Below, piece by piece: positions 1 through 5,298 of a stretch of 5,693 nt of DNA (within the stretch, counting starts at the first letter, position 1; each line of letters opens with the position of its first letter). Position numbers and translations under genes: made by a program. Location: NCBI GenBank assembly GCA_003164305.1, contig PLSZ01000465.1:1-5693 (forward strand). The letters run 5' to 3'. The stretch comes from Acetobacteraceae bacterium (GTDB lineage: Bacteria > Pseudomonadota > Alphaproteobacteria > Acetobacterales > Acetobacteraceae). The notes beneath the pieces are model-generated. The model ran no database searches. It saw only the letters and a list, made by a program, of their open reading frames with translations, and had not been told where the DNA came from.

Positions 1-41
1 TCGAGCACGCGAATTCCGGACAGAGGTAGTTTCCCGCTCAC
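1..41 (-). CDS. CaiB/BaiF-family CoA-transferase, N-terminal fragment (runs off window)
   Basis: Starting at the GTG at 39-41 the minus strand reads MSGKLPLSGIRVL followed by an incomplete GA- codon (Asp or Glu). The pattern L-P-L-x-G-I-R-V-L-[DE] is the characteristic start of CaiB/BaiF (type III) CoA-transferases, which move CoA between carboxylic acids. A GAGG lies at 46-49, only 4 nt before the GTG, so the ribosome site is closely spaced. An ATG at 42-44 is followed directly by TGA, which makes the GTG the only sensible start. It lies 56 bp after the selenoprotein stop, on the same strand, with a hairpin between them. Only 13 full codons are visible, so the family call rests on this short signature and should be treated as probable. 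Confidence 0.6.
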   Translation of the reverse strand, partial: MSGKLPLSGIRVL

Positions 42-64
42 ATTGCCTCGCGTTTCATGAAAGG

Positions 65-93
65 CGCGGACCGGGGTTTCGCCCCGGCCCGCG
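65..93 (-). terminator. GC-rich hairpin after selenoprotein gene, probable terminator
   Basis: The arms CGCGGACCGGGG (65-76) and CCCCGGCCCGCG (82-93) form a 12-bp stem with one G-U wobble around a 5-nt loop. On the minus strand the stem begins 4 nt after the selenoprotein TAA (98-100) and is followed by CCTTTCAT. The run of U is therefore only three long, weak for a classical intrinsic terminator. It could also be an attenuator or mRNA-stabilising hairpin between the selenoprotein and the downstream CoA-transferase. Confidence 0.6.
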
Positions 94-97
94 TTCG

Positions 98-1048
98 TTA
101 TTCGGCCGTTTTCGCCGCACCAGCACCCACGCGTTGCTGTTTGGCGATTTCCTTGTTGGCATCGAACTCGGCGCGCCGCCGGGCGATTTCCGCGGCGGAG
201 AGTTGTTCGATGTTGCTGAAATCCAGCTTCCAGTCGGGATTGTCGCTCCACCGCAACGGAGATTGCACGGTGGTGCGCGGACCGGGGGCGGCTTCCAGCA
301 CGCGCAGCGCCAGTTCGATGGTGAACGCCTGCGAGGCCTCGTCGTGCGGCCGGCCGGCGGAATTCCCCAGCGGGAAGTCGCTGAACAGGAACCGCGGCAC
401 GCCGCAGAATTCCACCAGGTCCTTGGCGCAGCCCATGATCACGGTCGGGATTCCATTCGCCTCAAGATGCCGTGCGATCAGACTCACGGTCTGATGACAG
501 ACGGGTCAATTGGCGACCAGAATCGCGGCGTCGGATCCGGCGGCGCGGACATAAGCGAGGACTTCGGCCGCGTCCTGCTCGATGGTGACTTTCTGGCTGC
601 GGTTGGTCGGCGCGCCGATGAACTCGGGCGCCAGCGAAGCCATGCGGCCTGCCGCCACCAGCCGTTTCAGTTGCTTCAGCGGGAACCAGGTGTTCACGTC
701 GGTAGCGGTGGTGTGCTTGCGGTCGATGCCGATATGGGAAATCCGCAGGTCAGGTTCGCCCTGGATGCTGTCGGTGTAGACGCGGTAGAATTTCGCGGCC
801 GCGTTGTAGGGCGCGCCAGGTCCCTGATCGCCCTTGTCCGGCTGATACGGCGCCGCGGTGGTGATCAACGAGATCCGGCTGTCCGCCAGCGGCTTTGTCA
901 ACGGCGTGAACGGGACGGTGGTGTACTGAGCCCAACGATACGGTTTGCCGTAGCCGAGCGTCTGGTAATAGGTACTGATGCGATGCCGATACGGAATTGG
1001 CACGTCGTGTTCGACGGCGAATTCCAGATCGTCCATGCGGTCCGCCAT
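98..1048 (-). CDS. GrdB-like selenoprotein (glycine/sarcosine/betaine reductase selenoprotein B family) with in-frame UGA as selenocysteine
   Basis: Read through the UGA at 506-508, this frame gives 316 residues with selenocysteine at position 181. The upstream half contains the family pattern around residues 102-150 (RISHIGIDRKHTT, then TDVNTWFPLKQLKRL, then APEFIG), and a DAAILVAN strand leads into the motif U181-P-V-C184. The downstream half continues with the expected helix (residues 188-198), GIPTVIM, then CGVPR and DFPLGNSAGRP (about 215-235). In the GrdB/PrdB families of amino-acid reductases the selenocysteine attacks the substrate and is reduced again through a neighbouring thiol; U181/C184 is the inferred redox pair here. 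Further cysteines are C207 and C215. The protein is shorter than clostridial GrdB and no GrdA or GrdC partner is in view, so the substrate is unknown. The ATG at 1046-1048 is preferred because GAGGAAGGG (1056-1064) lies 7 nt upstream; the upstream in-frame Met at 1066 overlaps that site. The alternative, a pseudogene with a nonsense mutation, is unlikely given the UxxC position and the SECIS. Confidence 0.88.
470..504 (-). promoter_or_regulatory. Bacterial SECIS element for selenocysteine insertion
   Basis: Directly after the UGA the mRNA can fold into a hairpin. The lower stem CCGU (504-501) pairs with ACGG (473-470). After an internal loop (CUGUC against CGC), the upper stem AUCAGAC (495-489) pairs perfectly with GUCUGAU (483-477) around a 5-nt loop CGUGA (488-484). 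The apical loop begins 18 nt after the UGA and has G at its second position. This fits what is known of bacterial SECIS elements: a short stem close to the UGA, a small loop with an early G, and binding by the elongation factor SelB. The element lies inside coding sequence. The 7-bp perfect upper stem is unlikely to be a chance coincidence at this spot. Confidence 0.85.
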
Positions 1049-1165
1049 GGTGTGACCCTTCCTCATTGATAACGAGCCGCCCCCAGGCCGGGGCGGCGCG
1101 ACGGCCAACGAACCACCCGGCGAGGGTGGCGTCGAACCGGCGGGACCTATGCTTATTCCGTCCCG
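1049..1165 (-). promoter_or_regulatory. Hairpin-rich leader upstream of the selenoprotein gene
   Basis: Three consecutive inverted repeats lie upstream of the selenoprotein start: CGGGAC/GTCCCG (1141-1146 with 1160-1165), CCACCC/GGGTGG (1113-1118 with 1124-1129, 5-nt loop) and GCCGCCCC/GGGGCGGC (1076-1083 with 1090-1097, 6-nt loop). The last ends 27 nt before the ATG and is followed by the Shine-Dalgarno GAGGAAGGG at 1056-1064. If transcription starts upstream of 1165, the mRNA would have a structured 5' leader. No known riboswitch class is recognised. A very weak promoter-like pair (GTGACG, then TAAGCA 17 nt later on the minus strand, about 1148-1176) overlaps the first repeat, so the true start is uncertain. 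Confidence 0.35.
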
Positions 1166-1233
1166 AGGCGGACGTCACGCGGGCACGCGGCGAGCCAGCA
1201 GTTTTTCATTTTGACGCAACCGCTCATATTGCC

Positions 1234-1365
1234 CGTCATCCTCCTCCCCCGACTTGATCGGGGGATCGACCGGAGGATCAGTATCCGCACGCCCGTGAGA
1301 AGATGCACGACTATTCAACGTTGTGTGGGGCTCGACCGATCCTCCGGTCAAGCCGGAGAATGACG
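1234..1365. repeat. Paired REP-like palindromes in inverted orientation (BIME-like element)
   Basis: Two related palindromic units face each other. The left unit begins CGTCATC (1234-1240) and contains the hairpin CCCCCGA/TCGGGGG with loop CTTGA (1246-1264). The right unit ends AATGACG (1359-1365) and contains CTCCGG/CCGGAG with loop TCAAG (1342-1358). The loops CTTGA and TCAAG are reverse complements, as are the outer CGTCAT and ATGACG. In addition GACCGGAGGATC (1268-1279) is the exact reverse complement of 1338-1349, a 12-bp perfect pair enclosing a 58-bp centre. This layout matches the REP-like repeats common between genes in Alphaproteobacteria. It separates the duplicated-domain gene from the selenoprotein gene and may end transcription or stabilise mRNA. 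No transposase is present. Confidence 0.7.
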
Positions 1366-1399
1366 AACCTGGGAGGCGGATGACGAACCGGGGAGGCAG
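1360..1399. repeat. Two-copy 20-bp tandem repeat
   Basis: Positions 1360-1379 and 1380-1399 are two adjacent copies of a 20-bp unit beginning ATGACGAACC and containing GGGAGGC. They differ at only two positions (T/G at unit base 11 and G/A at unit base 19). The sequence after 1400 restarts ATG and then diverges. The first copy overlaps the outer end of the right REP-like unit, so the duplication probably arose from slippage at the border of that element. Confidence 0.7.
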
Positions 1400-1627
1400 A
1401 TGTCGTGGACGCGCACGCGGAACTGGAACAGCCGAAGCACTCCAAAGGAAAGCCGCGGCCGGACTCAGGGTGAGGGATTGGTCAACGCGACGGCGATCTT
1501 CGCGGCCCAGGAGTCATCATCGTGGCGCACCCGCCGCTGCCGGGCGCGCGGGCCACCGGCACTCGCCGGAGGCGGTGGAGGAACTCCAGTCCCTCCACCG
1601 TCATCGCGCCACCCTCGTCCCGGAACT
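1400..1627. other. Intergenic stretch without a convincing gene
   Basis: This GC-rich segment lies between the tandem repeat and the end of the duplicated-domain gene. Long frames cross it on both strands but have arginine- and proline-rich, low-information translations with no family resemblance. The only candidate worth naming is the 40-codon minus-strand frame at 1482-1604, listed separately. No RNA gene or clear terminator hairpin with a U-run is seen. Confidence 0.5.
1482..1604 (-). CDS. Possible small ORF, unknown function
   Basis: A 40-codon frame starts at the ATG at 1602-1604, 23 bp after the stop of the duplicated-domain gene on the same strand, and ends at a TGA at 1482-1484. GAGGG (1612-1616) stands 7 nt upstream of the ATG, a good ribosome site, and the protein begins MTVEGLEFLHRLRRV. 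The remainder is rich in Pro, Arg and Gly and shows no recognisable domain or membrane segment. It could be translated with the upstream gene, a remnant of a longer gene, or a chance frame in GC-rich DNA; the last is about as likely as the others. Confidence 0.2.
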   Translation of the reverse strand: MTVEGLEFLHRLRRVPVARAPGSGGCATMMTPGPRRSPSR

Positions 1628-2551
1628 CTATTCGGCGGCCATGTTCGGCGTGAACTCGAGCGGCAACCCCCTGTGCCCGGTCAGCTTTTCGCCTTCCTCC
1701 CACATCTCGAACGCCCGCTTCTTCAGCTTCGGCACCACGGCGGCGACGAGATCGGTGTCCATCTCGGCGGCGATCCCGGGATAGCCGGCCCGCTCGATCA
1801 TCGCCGGCAGCTTGCCCTTCTCGATTTGCTGGAACGTCCACGCCAGGGGATCGTCGATCACCGTCAGGTCCCAGTTGATCCGATGGTTCTTGTTGCGCGG
1901 GCCATAGTGGTAGTGTGCGTTGTCCCAGAAACAATCGAACGCCATCAATTCGGTTTCCTCGATATAGGCCTTGCCCTTGGCGCCGCCGATATCGGCCAGC
2001 ACGTGCACCGCCAGGCCGCCGTCGCCGTTCTTCAGCCGGCGCATCTCAAGGCCGAAGCGGATGTTGCCGGCCTCGAAGATTTCGGTGCCGCGGTTGTGCT
2101 TCACGACATTGCGCTTCGAGATGTAGGTCTCACGCGCGCACGCCTCGACCTGGGGCAGCACGTTCGCCACCTTGGTCATGTCGGTGGCCATGGCGACCGC
2201 CGCGTAACCGGCGCGCGACAGCATCGGCCGCAGCTTCGTGCTCAGCATGCGCAGCGTCCAGCCGATCGGGTTGCCGTCGGTGATCGGGTCCATGCGGCAA
2301 TGGATGCCCATCCCGCCGCCAACGCGCAGCGCCGTCGTCAGCTCGGGGTTCTCCGGGCCGTAGACATAGGCGCGCTCCAGATCGAAACAGTTGAAGCGCA
2401 GCAGTGAGGTTTCCTTGTCGGCGACATCGGCCACGACGTCGATCGAAACGCCCTGATCCGTGTGATCCTCGCAATTGGCGTCCCACAACTGGTGCCGGAC
2501 GACGAAGGTCAGCGGCTCGGCGGTAAATCTGAAGCCCTGGGATTGCGGCAT
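1628..2551 (-). CDS. Unrecognised protein made of two tandem copies of one domain
   Basis: The 307-residue product has no signal peptide or membrane segment and looks cytosolic. I do not recognise a named family. It clearly contains an internal duplication: residues about 8-140 and about 159-283 align. The best anchors are LLRFNCFDLERAYVYGPEN (50-68) with LMAFDCFWDNAHYHYGPRN (202-220), and AGYAAVAMATDMTKVANVLP (114-133) with AGYPGIAAEMDTDLVAAVVP (255-274). Shared features are a hydrophobic-F-x-C-F segment, a Y-G-P-x-N turn, an acidic D-P or D-x-P loop, a W-T helix and an R-A-G-Y motif. Conserved Cys, His and Tyr (C55, Y64, C207, H213, Y214) could bind a ligand or metal, but this is a guess. 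The ATG at 2549-2551 has AGGAG (2561-2565) 9 nt upstream. It lies 35 bp after the flavin oxidoreductase gene, so the two are probably co-transcribed and may act on the same compound. Confidence 0.85.
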   Translation of the reverse strand: MPQSQGFRFTAEPLTFVVRHQLWDANCEDHTDQGVSIDVVADVADKETSLLRFNCFDLERAYVYGPENPELTTALRVGGGMGIHCRMDPITDGNPIGWTLRMLSTKLRPMLSRAGYAAVAMATDMTKVANVLPQVEACARETYISKRNVVKHNRGTEIFEAGNIRFGLEMRRLKNGDGGLAVHVLADIGGAKGKAYIEETELMAFDCFWDNAHYHYGPRNKNHRINWDLTVIDDPLAWTFQQIEKGKLPAMIERAGYPGIAAEMDTDLVAAVVPKLKKRAFEMWEEGEKLTGHRGLPLEFTPNMAAE

Positions 2552-2586
2552 GTTGGAACTCTCCTGTCAGTTGGTTTTGCTCTACC

Positions 2587-3609
2587 CTACGAAGGAGGCG
2601 CGCTGTTCGCAAGAGTGGCTGGCGCGCAGGCGCGGATGGCGGCCTCGAAACGGGCTTTGGCGTCCGGGCCGCGGGCGAAGGGGCTGATGATCGGCAGGTC
2701 GATGCCGGATGCGCGATACGCTTCGATCCTGGCGCGGCATTGCTCCGGCGTGCCCGACACGCTGGTGGCGTCGATCATCGCGTCGCTGACGGCGCGCTCG
2801 GCCGATACAGTATCGTGACGAGCCCACGCTTCGGCGATGGCGGCGGCTTCGGCGGCGAAGCCGTGTTCCGCCATCATCCGGTTATAGCGTGGGAAAAACC
2901 CACAATAGAACGCGATTCCTGGGCGGAGCGCGGCGAGCGCCGCTTCTCGGGTTGCGCTGACCGAGGCCGGTAACAGCGACGCGATTTCGATCCGGGCCGG
3001 GTCGCGTCCGGCCTTTGCGGCGCCTTCCGCCAGATGCACGCGAGTTTGGGCGGCGGTGCGCAAGGTGCTGCGCGTCAGGATGATGCCGTCGGCGATTTCG
3101 CCGCACAACGCGATCCCTTTCTGGAATACCGCGGAGAGGTAGACCGGCACGTCGCGGTGGCGCGGCGTGTACCAAAGATCGAAGTTCTCGATGCGGATGG
3201 TCTCGCCTTTGAAGCTGACGCGGCCTTCGCGGATCAGCTCGCGGACGATGGCGACGGTCTCCCGGGTGCGGGTCAGCGGCTTGCTGTAGACGACGCCGTG
3301 CTCGGGTTCGACCTGCGCCTTGTGACTGGAGCCGAGGCCCAGAATGAAGCGGCCGCCGGACAGCTCGGCGATCGTGGAGGCGGCCATGGCGATGGTCGGC
3401 GCGGTGCGAACGAAGACGCTGCTGATGCTGGTGCCGAGCTGGATGCGCGACGTGCGGGCCGCGCAGGCGGCGAGGATGGCGAACTGATCGCCGCCGTGGC
3501 CCTCGGCGACCCAGGCGGAGCAGTAGCCGAGGCTCTCGGCGAGGACGACGAGATCGACGATGTCGGCTGGGTTGGGGCCGCCTGAAATGGCGATGCCGAT
3601 TCTGGACAT
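2587..3609 (-). CDS. LLM-class flavin-dependent oxidoreductase (luciferase-like monooxygenase superfamily)
   Basis: The 340-residue product has the TIM-barrel signatures of the bacterial luciferase-like superfamily, which includes FMN-dependent monooxygenases and F420-dependent reductases such as Mer. Visible landmarks are the first strand RIGIAISGG (3-11), the D-L-V-V-L-A-E-S-L-G-Y helix (19-29), the second-strand region SAWVAEGHGGD (31-41), RIQLGTSISSVFVRTAP (55-71), the diagnostic segment ELSGGRFILGLGSSH (82-96), VPVYLSA (154-160) and the C-terminal GTPEQCRARIEAY (286-298). Length is normal for the family. The ATG at 3607-3609 is chosen because the protein starts exactly at the first barrel strand and GGAG (3618-3621) is 8 nt upstream; the open frame extends much further upstream but without homology and overlaps the toxin-antitoxin genes. 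Substrate and cofactor (FMN or F420) cannot be told. It is probably the first gene of an operon with the duplicated-domain protein. Confidence 0.92.
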   Translation of the reverse strand: MSRIGIAISGGPNPADIVDLVVLAESLGYCSAWVAEGHGGDQFAILAACAARTSRIQLGTSISSVFVRTAPTIAMAASTIAELSGGRFILGLGSSHKAQVEPEHGVVYSKPLTRTRETVAIVRELIREGRVSFKGETIRIENFDLWYTPRHRDVPVYLSAVFQKGIALCGEIADGIILTRSTLRTAAQTRVHLAEGAAKAGRDPARIEIASLLPASVSATREAALAALRPGIAFYCGFFPRYNRMMAEHGFAAEAAAIAEAWARHDTVSAERAVSDAMIDATSVSGTPEQCRARIEAYRASGIDLPIISPFARGPDAKARFEAAIRACAPATLANSAPPS

Positions 3610-3719
3610 GCGAGGGGCTCCGGTTTGGGCGAGGGGGATTGAACACCGGATGGCGTTGTGGGGCGAGGTGTGGGTCGGGACGATTGATCTTGTTTCGCGT
3701 CCCATGTGAGCGCAGTCGA

Positions 3720-3735
3720 TGTCTCGTGTGAGACA
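3720..3735. promoter_or_regulatory. 16-bp inverted repeat, probable operator of the RES-Xre operon
   Basis: TGTCTC-GTGT-GAGACA is a perfect 6-bp inverted repeat with a 4-bp centre. It sits 16 bp upstream of the preferred antitoxin ATG. A second TGTGAG (3705-3710) lies 22 bp, about two helical turns, before the TGTGAG in the repeat (3727-3732). Xre-type antitoxins of this class repress their own promoter, so this is the best candidate binding site. Because the spacer is shared with the divergent oxidoreductase gene, binding could influence both directions. No clear -10/-35 pair could be assigned. Confidence 0.5.
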
Positions 3736-3751
3736 GGCCGGGAGGCCAGCA

Positions 3752-4198
3752 ATGGGTGTTGTCGCGGACCCCGTATCCAAGGTCCTGAGGATCAGGGCGT
3801 CGGGGCCATTCCCGCTGATGTCGGCGGTCGAAAAGGGGCTGCCGCTCAGGTCCCTGGACCGGGTTGTCCACGCGCTCGCGCCATCCGACAGCAAATTCGC
3901 ATTCCAGATCGTTCCGCGCGCGACCCTGGCTCGGCGCCGTAAGGCCTGGGCGACCGCCAAGGATCGCGCGGAAGGCCGGCTTTCGGCGGACGAGGGCACG
4001 CGGCTGGCCCGGCTCGCCAGCGTCTGGGCCATGGCGCTTGAGGTCTGGGGGTCGGAGGAAGCGGCAAGGCGGTTTATGTTCGAAACGCATGGGTTGTTAC
4101 ATGGCAGGCGGCCGGTCGATCTCGTGCTGGAAAATGAACTGGGGCGGCCAATCGTGGAAGGCGTTCTGGGCCGGCTGCGGTACGGATCGGCCGTGTGA
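3752..4198 (+). CDS. Xre/MbcA/ParS-family antitoxin of a RES-Xre toxin-antitoxin system
   Basis: The 148-residue protein has the two-part layout of this antitoxin family. A helical DNA-binding region (about 30-88) includes the typical FQIVPRATLARRRK and the LSADEGTRLARLASVW helix. A C-terminal toxin-binding DUF2384-type domain (about 90-148) carries AMALEVWGSEEAARRFM, then PVDLVLENELGRPIVEGVLGRLRYG; the C-terminal tail is known in this family to plug the toxin active site. The ATG at 3752-3754 is preferred over the upstream in-frame ATG at 3719 because GGAGG (3741-3745) stands 6 nt before it, and because the longer form would place the operator-like repeat inside the coding sequence. The stop TGA (4196-4198) overlaps the toxin start GTG, giving translational coupling. 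Confidence 0.9.
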   Translation: MGVVADPVSKVLRIRASGPFPLMSAVEKGLPLRSLDRVVHALAPSDSKFAFQIVPRATLARRRKAWATAKDRAEGRLSADEGTRLARLASVWAMALEVWGSEEAARRFMFETHGLLHGRRPVDLVLENELGRPIVEGVLGRLRYGSAV

Positions 4199-4719
4199 GC
4201 GCGCAAACGCTCGATCGGGTGCTGACGGCGTACCGGATTGGCGATCCGGCGGGGGCTTACCCGATTTTCGACGCGACCGGCTCGCGGCTATGGCCTGGGC
4301 GGTGGAATACCGGCGTCAGTCCGATGATCTACAGCAGCGAGCACTACAGCCTGGCGATGCTGGAGAAGTTGGCGCACGGCAATGGGCACATGCCGCCCCA
4401 CCAACACTGGATCGCGGTCACGATCCCTTCTTGGGTGTCGTGCGAGGTGTTTTCGATCGCGCATCATCCTGGGTGGGACGCGGAGGATTGCCTCGTGGCG
4501 AAGGCGTACGGGGAGGCGTGGCGGCGGTCGATGCGGTCGTTGCTGCTGATGGTGCCGAGTGTGGTGGCGCGGATGGAACGGAATGTGCTGATCAATGATG
4601 GGCACGCGGAGGTGGGGCGGATCACGTATGGGCTGCATGAGCCGATCTGGTGGGACAGGCGGCTGTTTCCGGTCTCTCCGGCGGGTGGCGGGGGAGCGAG
4701 GCGGCGTGGGAGGGGGTAG
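4195..4719 (+). CDS. RES-domain toxin of a RES-Xre toxin-antitoxin system
   Basis: The 174-residue product is a RES-domain protein. Members of this family degrade cellular NAD+ (hydrolysis or phosphorolysis) and resemble ADP-ribosyltransferases, causing growth arrest when free of antitoxin. The naming residues are visible: Arg14 in AYRIGD, Glu57 in SLAMLEKLAH and Ser122 in VPSVVARMERN. R-W-P-type pocket sequence is seen as GSRLWPGRWNTGVSPMIYSS (29-48). The usual end WWDRRLFPVSP (about 155-165) is followed by a short Gly/Arg-rich tail that is not typical and probably dispensable. Translation starts at GTG 4195-4197, which overlaps the antitoxin stop as GTGA, so synthesis depends on translation of the antitoxin. 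All key residues are present, so the toxin appears intact. Confidence 0.93.
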   Translation: MSAQTLDRVLTAYRIGDPAGAYPIFDATGSRLWPGRWNTGVSPMIYSSEHYSLAMLEKLAHGNGHMPPHQHWIAVTIPSWVSCEVFSIAHHPGWDAEDCLVAKAYGEAWRRSMRSLLLMVPSVVARMERNVLINDGHAEVGRITYGLHEPIWWDRRLFPVSPAGGGGARRRGRG

Positions 4720-4792
4720 GACGTGACGGATTTGATCACGCTTTCGACTTCGAACTGTCCTCCATGGCCGGTGACCCAAAGTCCGGAGATGG

Positions 4793-4834
4793 CCGAAAGC
4801 GGAATGGACACTTTCGGTTATGGTGATCGCCATA
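4793..4834. other. Two adjacent inverted repeats in the convergent spacer
   Basis: The 189-bp spacer 4720-4908 between the convergent toxin and DoxX-like genes holds no convincing gene. It contains CCGAAAG/CTTTCGG (4793-4799 and 4811-4817, 11-nt loop) and, one base later, the near-perfect palindrome TATGGTGATCGCCATA (4819-4834, one mismatched pair, centred on GATC). The first could form a modest hairpin on either transcript, but neither side has a U-run, so calling it a bidirectional terminator would be speculative. The second looks more like a protein-binding site. Confidence 0.4.
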
Positions 4835-4908
4835 GCGGACGCAGACGGGCGCCTGTGGTTTGGCGACACTCCCATGGTGTGATGAGAGGAGGCGGATAGC
4901 TGTAGTGA

Positions 4909-5253
4909 TTAGCCAACGAGCAGCGCGAGATTGAGCGCCGACAGCACGGTGAGAGCGGCACCGGGAGCGAGATGGCCGTAGTCCTTACACCGAAGCACGG
5001 TCGCGACAGCCGCGACGCAGATCACCGCACCTAGCCCGAGGCCCGCAACGCGCGCGGCCGGTATTGCGATGAGCACGGCCACCAGCACCTCCAGCCCGCC
5101 CGTCACAAGATTCCACCAGCGCGGATAGCCCCAGCGAACGAAGTCGTTCTTGACGGCGGCTGAGCCGGCCGCGTTGACGATCCCCGCCCCGAGAAAGGCG
5201 AGGACGAGCAGCCAGGCCAGCAGGGTGGCTGCAGAAATCCCGAACAGAGTCAT
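4909..5253 (-). CDS. Small DoxX-like membrane protein
   Basis: The 114-residue protein has four predicted membrane segments (about 8-28, 48-66, 69-87 and 95-113), matching DoxX-like four-helix proteins in length and layout. The family signature is the R-W-G-Y-P-R-W segment (40-46) between helices 1 and 2, followed by the V-T-G-x-L-E-V motif (50-56) at the start of helix 2, and a D-Y-G-H loop (91-94) before helix 4. DoxX-like proteins sit in the inner membrane; their function is poorly defined, with redox and stress roles proposed for some members. The ATG at 5251-5253 has GGAG (5261-5264) 7 nt upstream. It follows the DUF4267-type gene by 45 bp on the same strand, suggesting one transcript. 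Confidence 0.87.
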   Translation of the reverse strand: MTLFGISAATLLAWLLVLAFLGAGIVNAAGSAAVKNDFVRWGYPRWWNLVTGGLEVLVAVLIAIPAARVAGLGLGAVICVAAVATVLRCKDYGHLAPGAALTVLSALNLALLVG

Positions 5254-5298
5254 GGGTTTGCTCCAGTATGAGAGGGTTATGACGGGATCAGCCGGCGT

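Noticed and set aside
98..487. A separate 129-residue minus-strand gene starting at GTG 487
   Set aside because: It is the C-terminal part of the GrdB-like selenoprotein. The frame is continuous with 509-1048 through the UGA, the GTG is an internal valine, and no ribosome site precedes it.
506..508. The UGA as a nonsense mutation making a pseudogene
   Set aside because: The codon falls exactly at the family's selenocysteine site in a UxxC motif, a SECIS-type hairpin follows, and there is no other frame damage on either side.
134..1069. A 311-residue plus-strand frame opposite the selenoprotein
   Set aside because: Its translation is low-complexity and arginine/glycine-rich with no family resemblance; it is the antisense shadow typical of GC-rich coding DNA.
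1400..2407. A 335-residue plus-strand frame
   Set aside because: It lies antisense to the duplicated-domain protein and has a composition typical of a shadow frame (His/Arg/Gln-rich, no domain).
3719..3751. The upstream ATG at 3719 as antitoxin start
   Set aside because: Its ribosome site is weak, the extra 11 residues are not family-like, and it would put the operator-like inverted repeat inside the gene. The ATG at 3752 has GGAGG 6 nt upstream.
3610..4206. A 199-residue N-terminal extension of the flavin oxidoreductase
   Set aside because: The extension has no homology, overlaps the antitoxin and toxin start on the other strand, and a well-placed GGAG precedes the ATG at 3607-3609, exactly at the first barrel strand.
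4464..4811. A 115-residue minus-strand frame running into the toxin gene
   Set aside because: Most of it is antisense to the RES toxin, and no recognisable domain is present in the remaining part.
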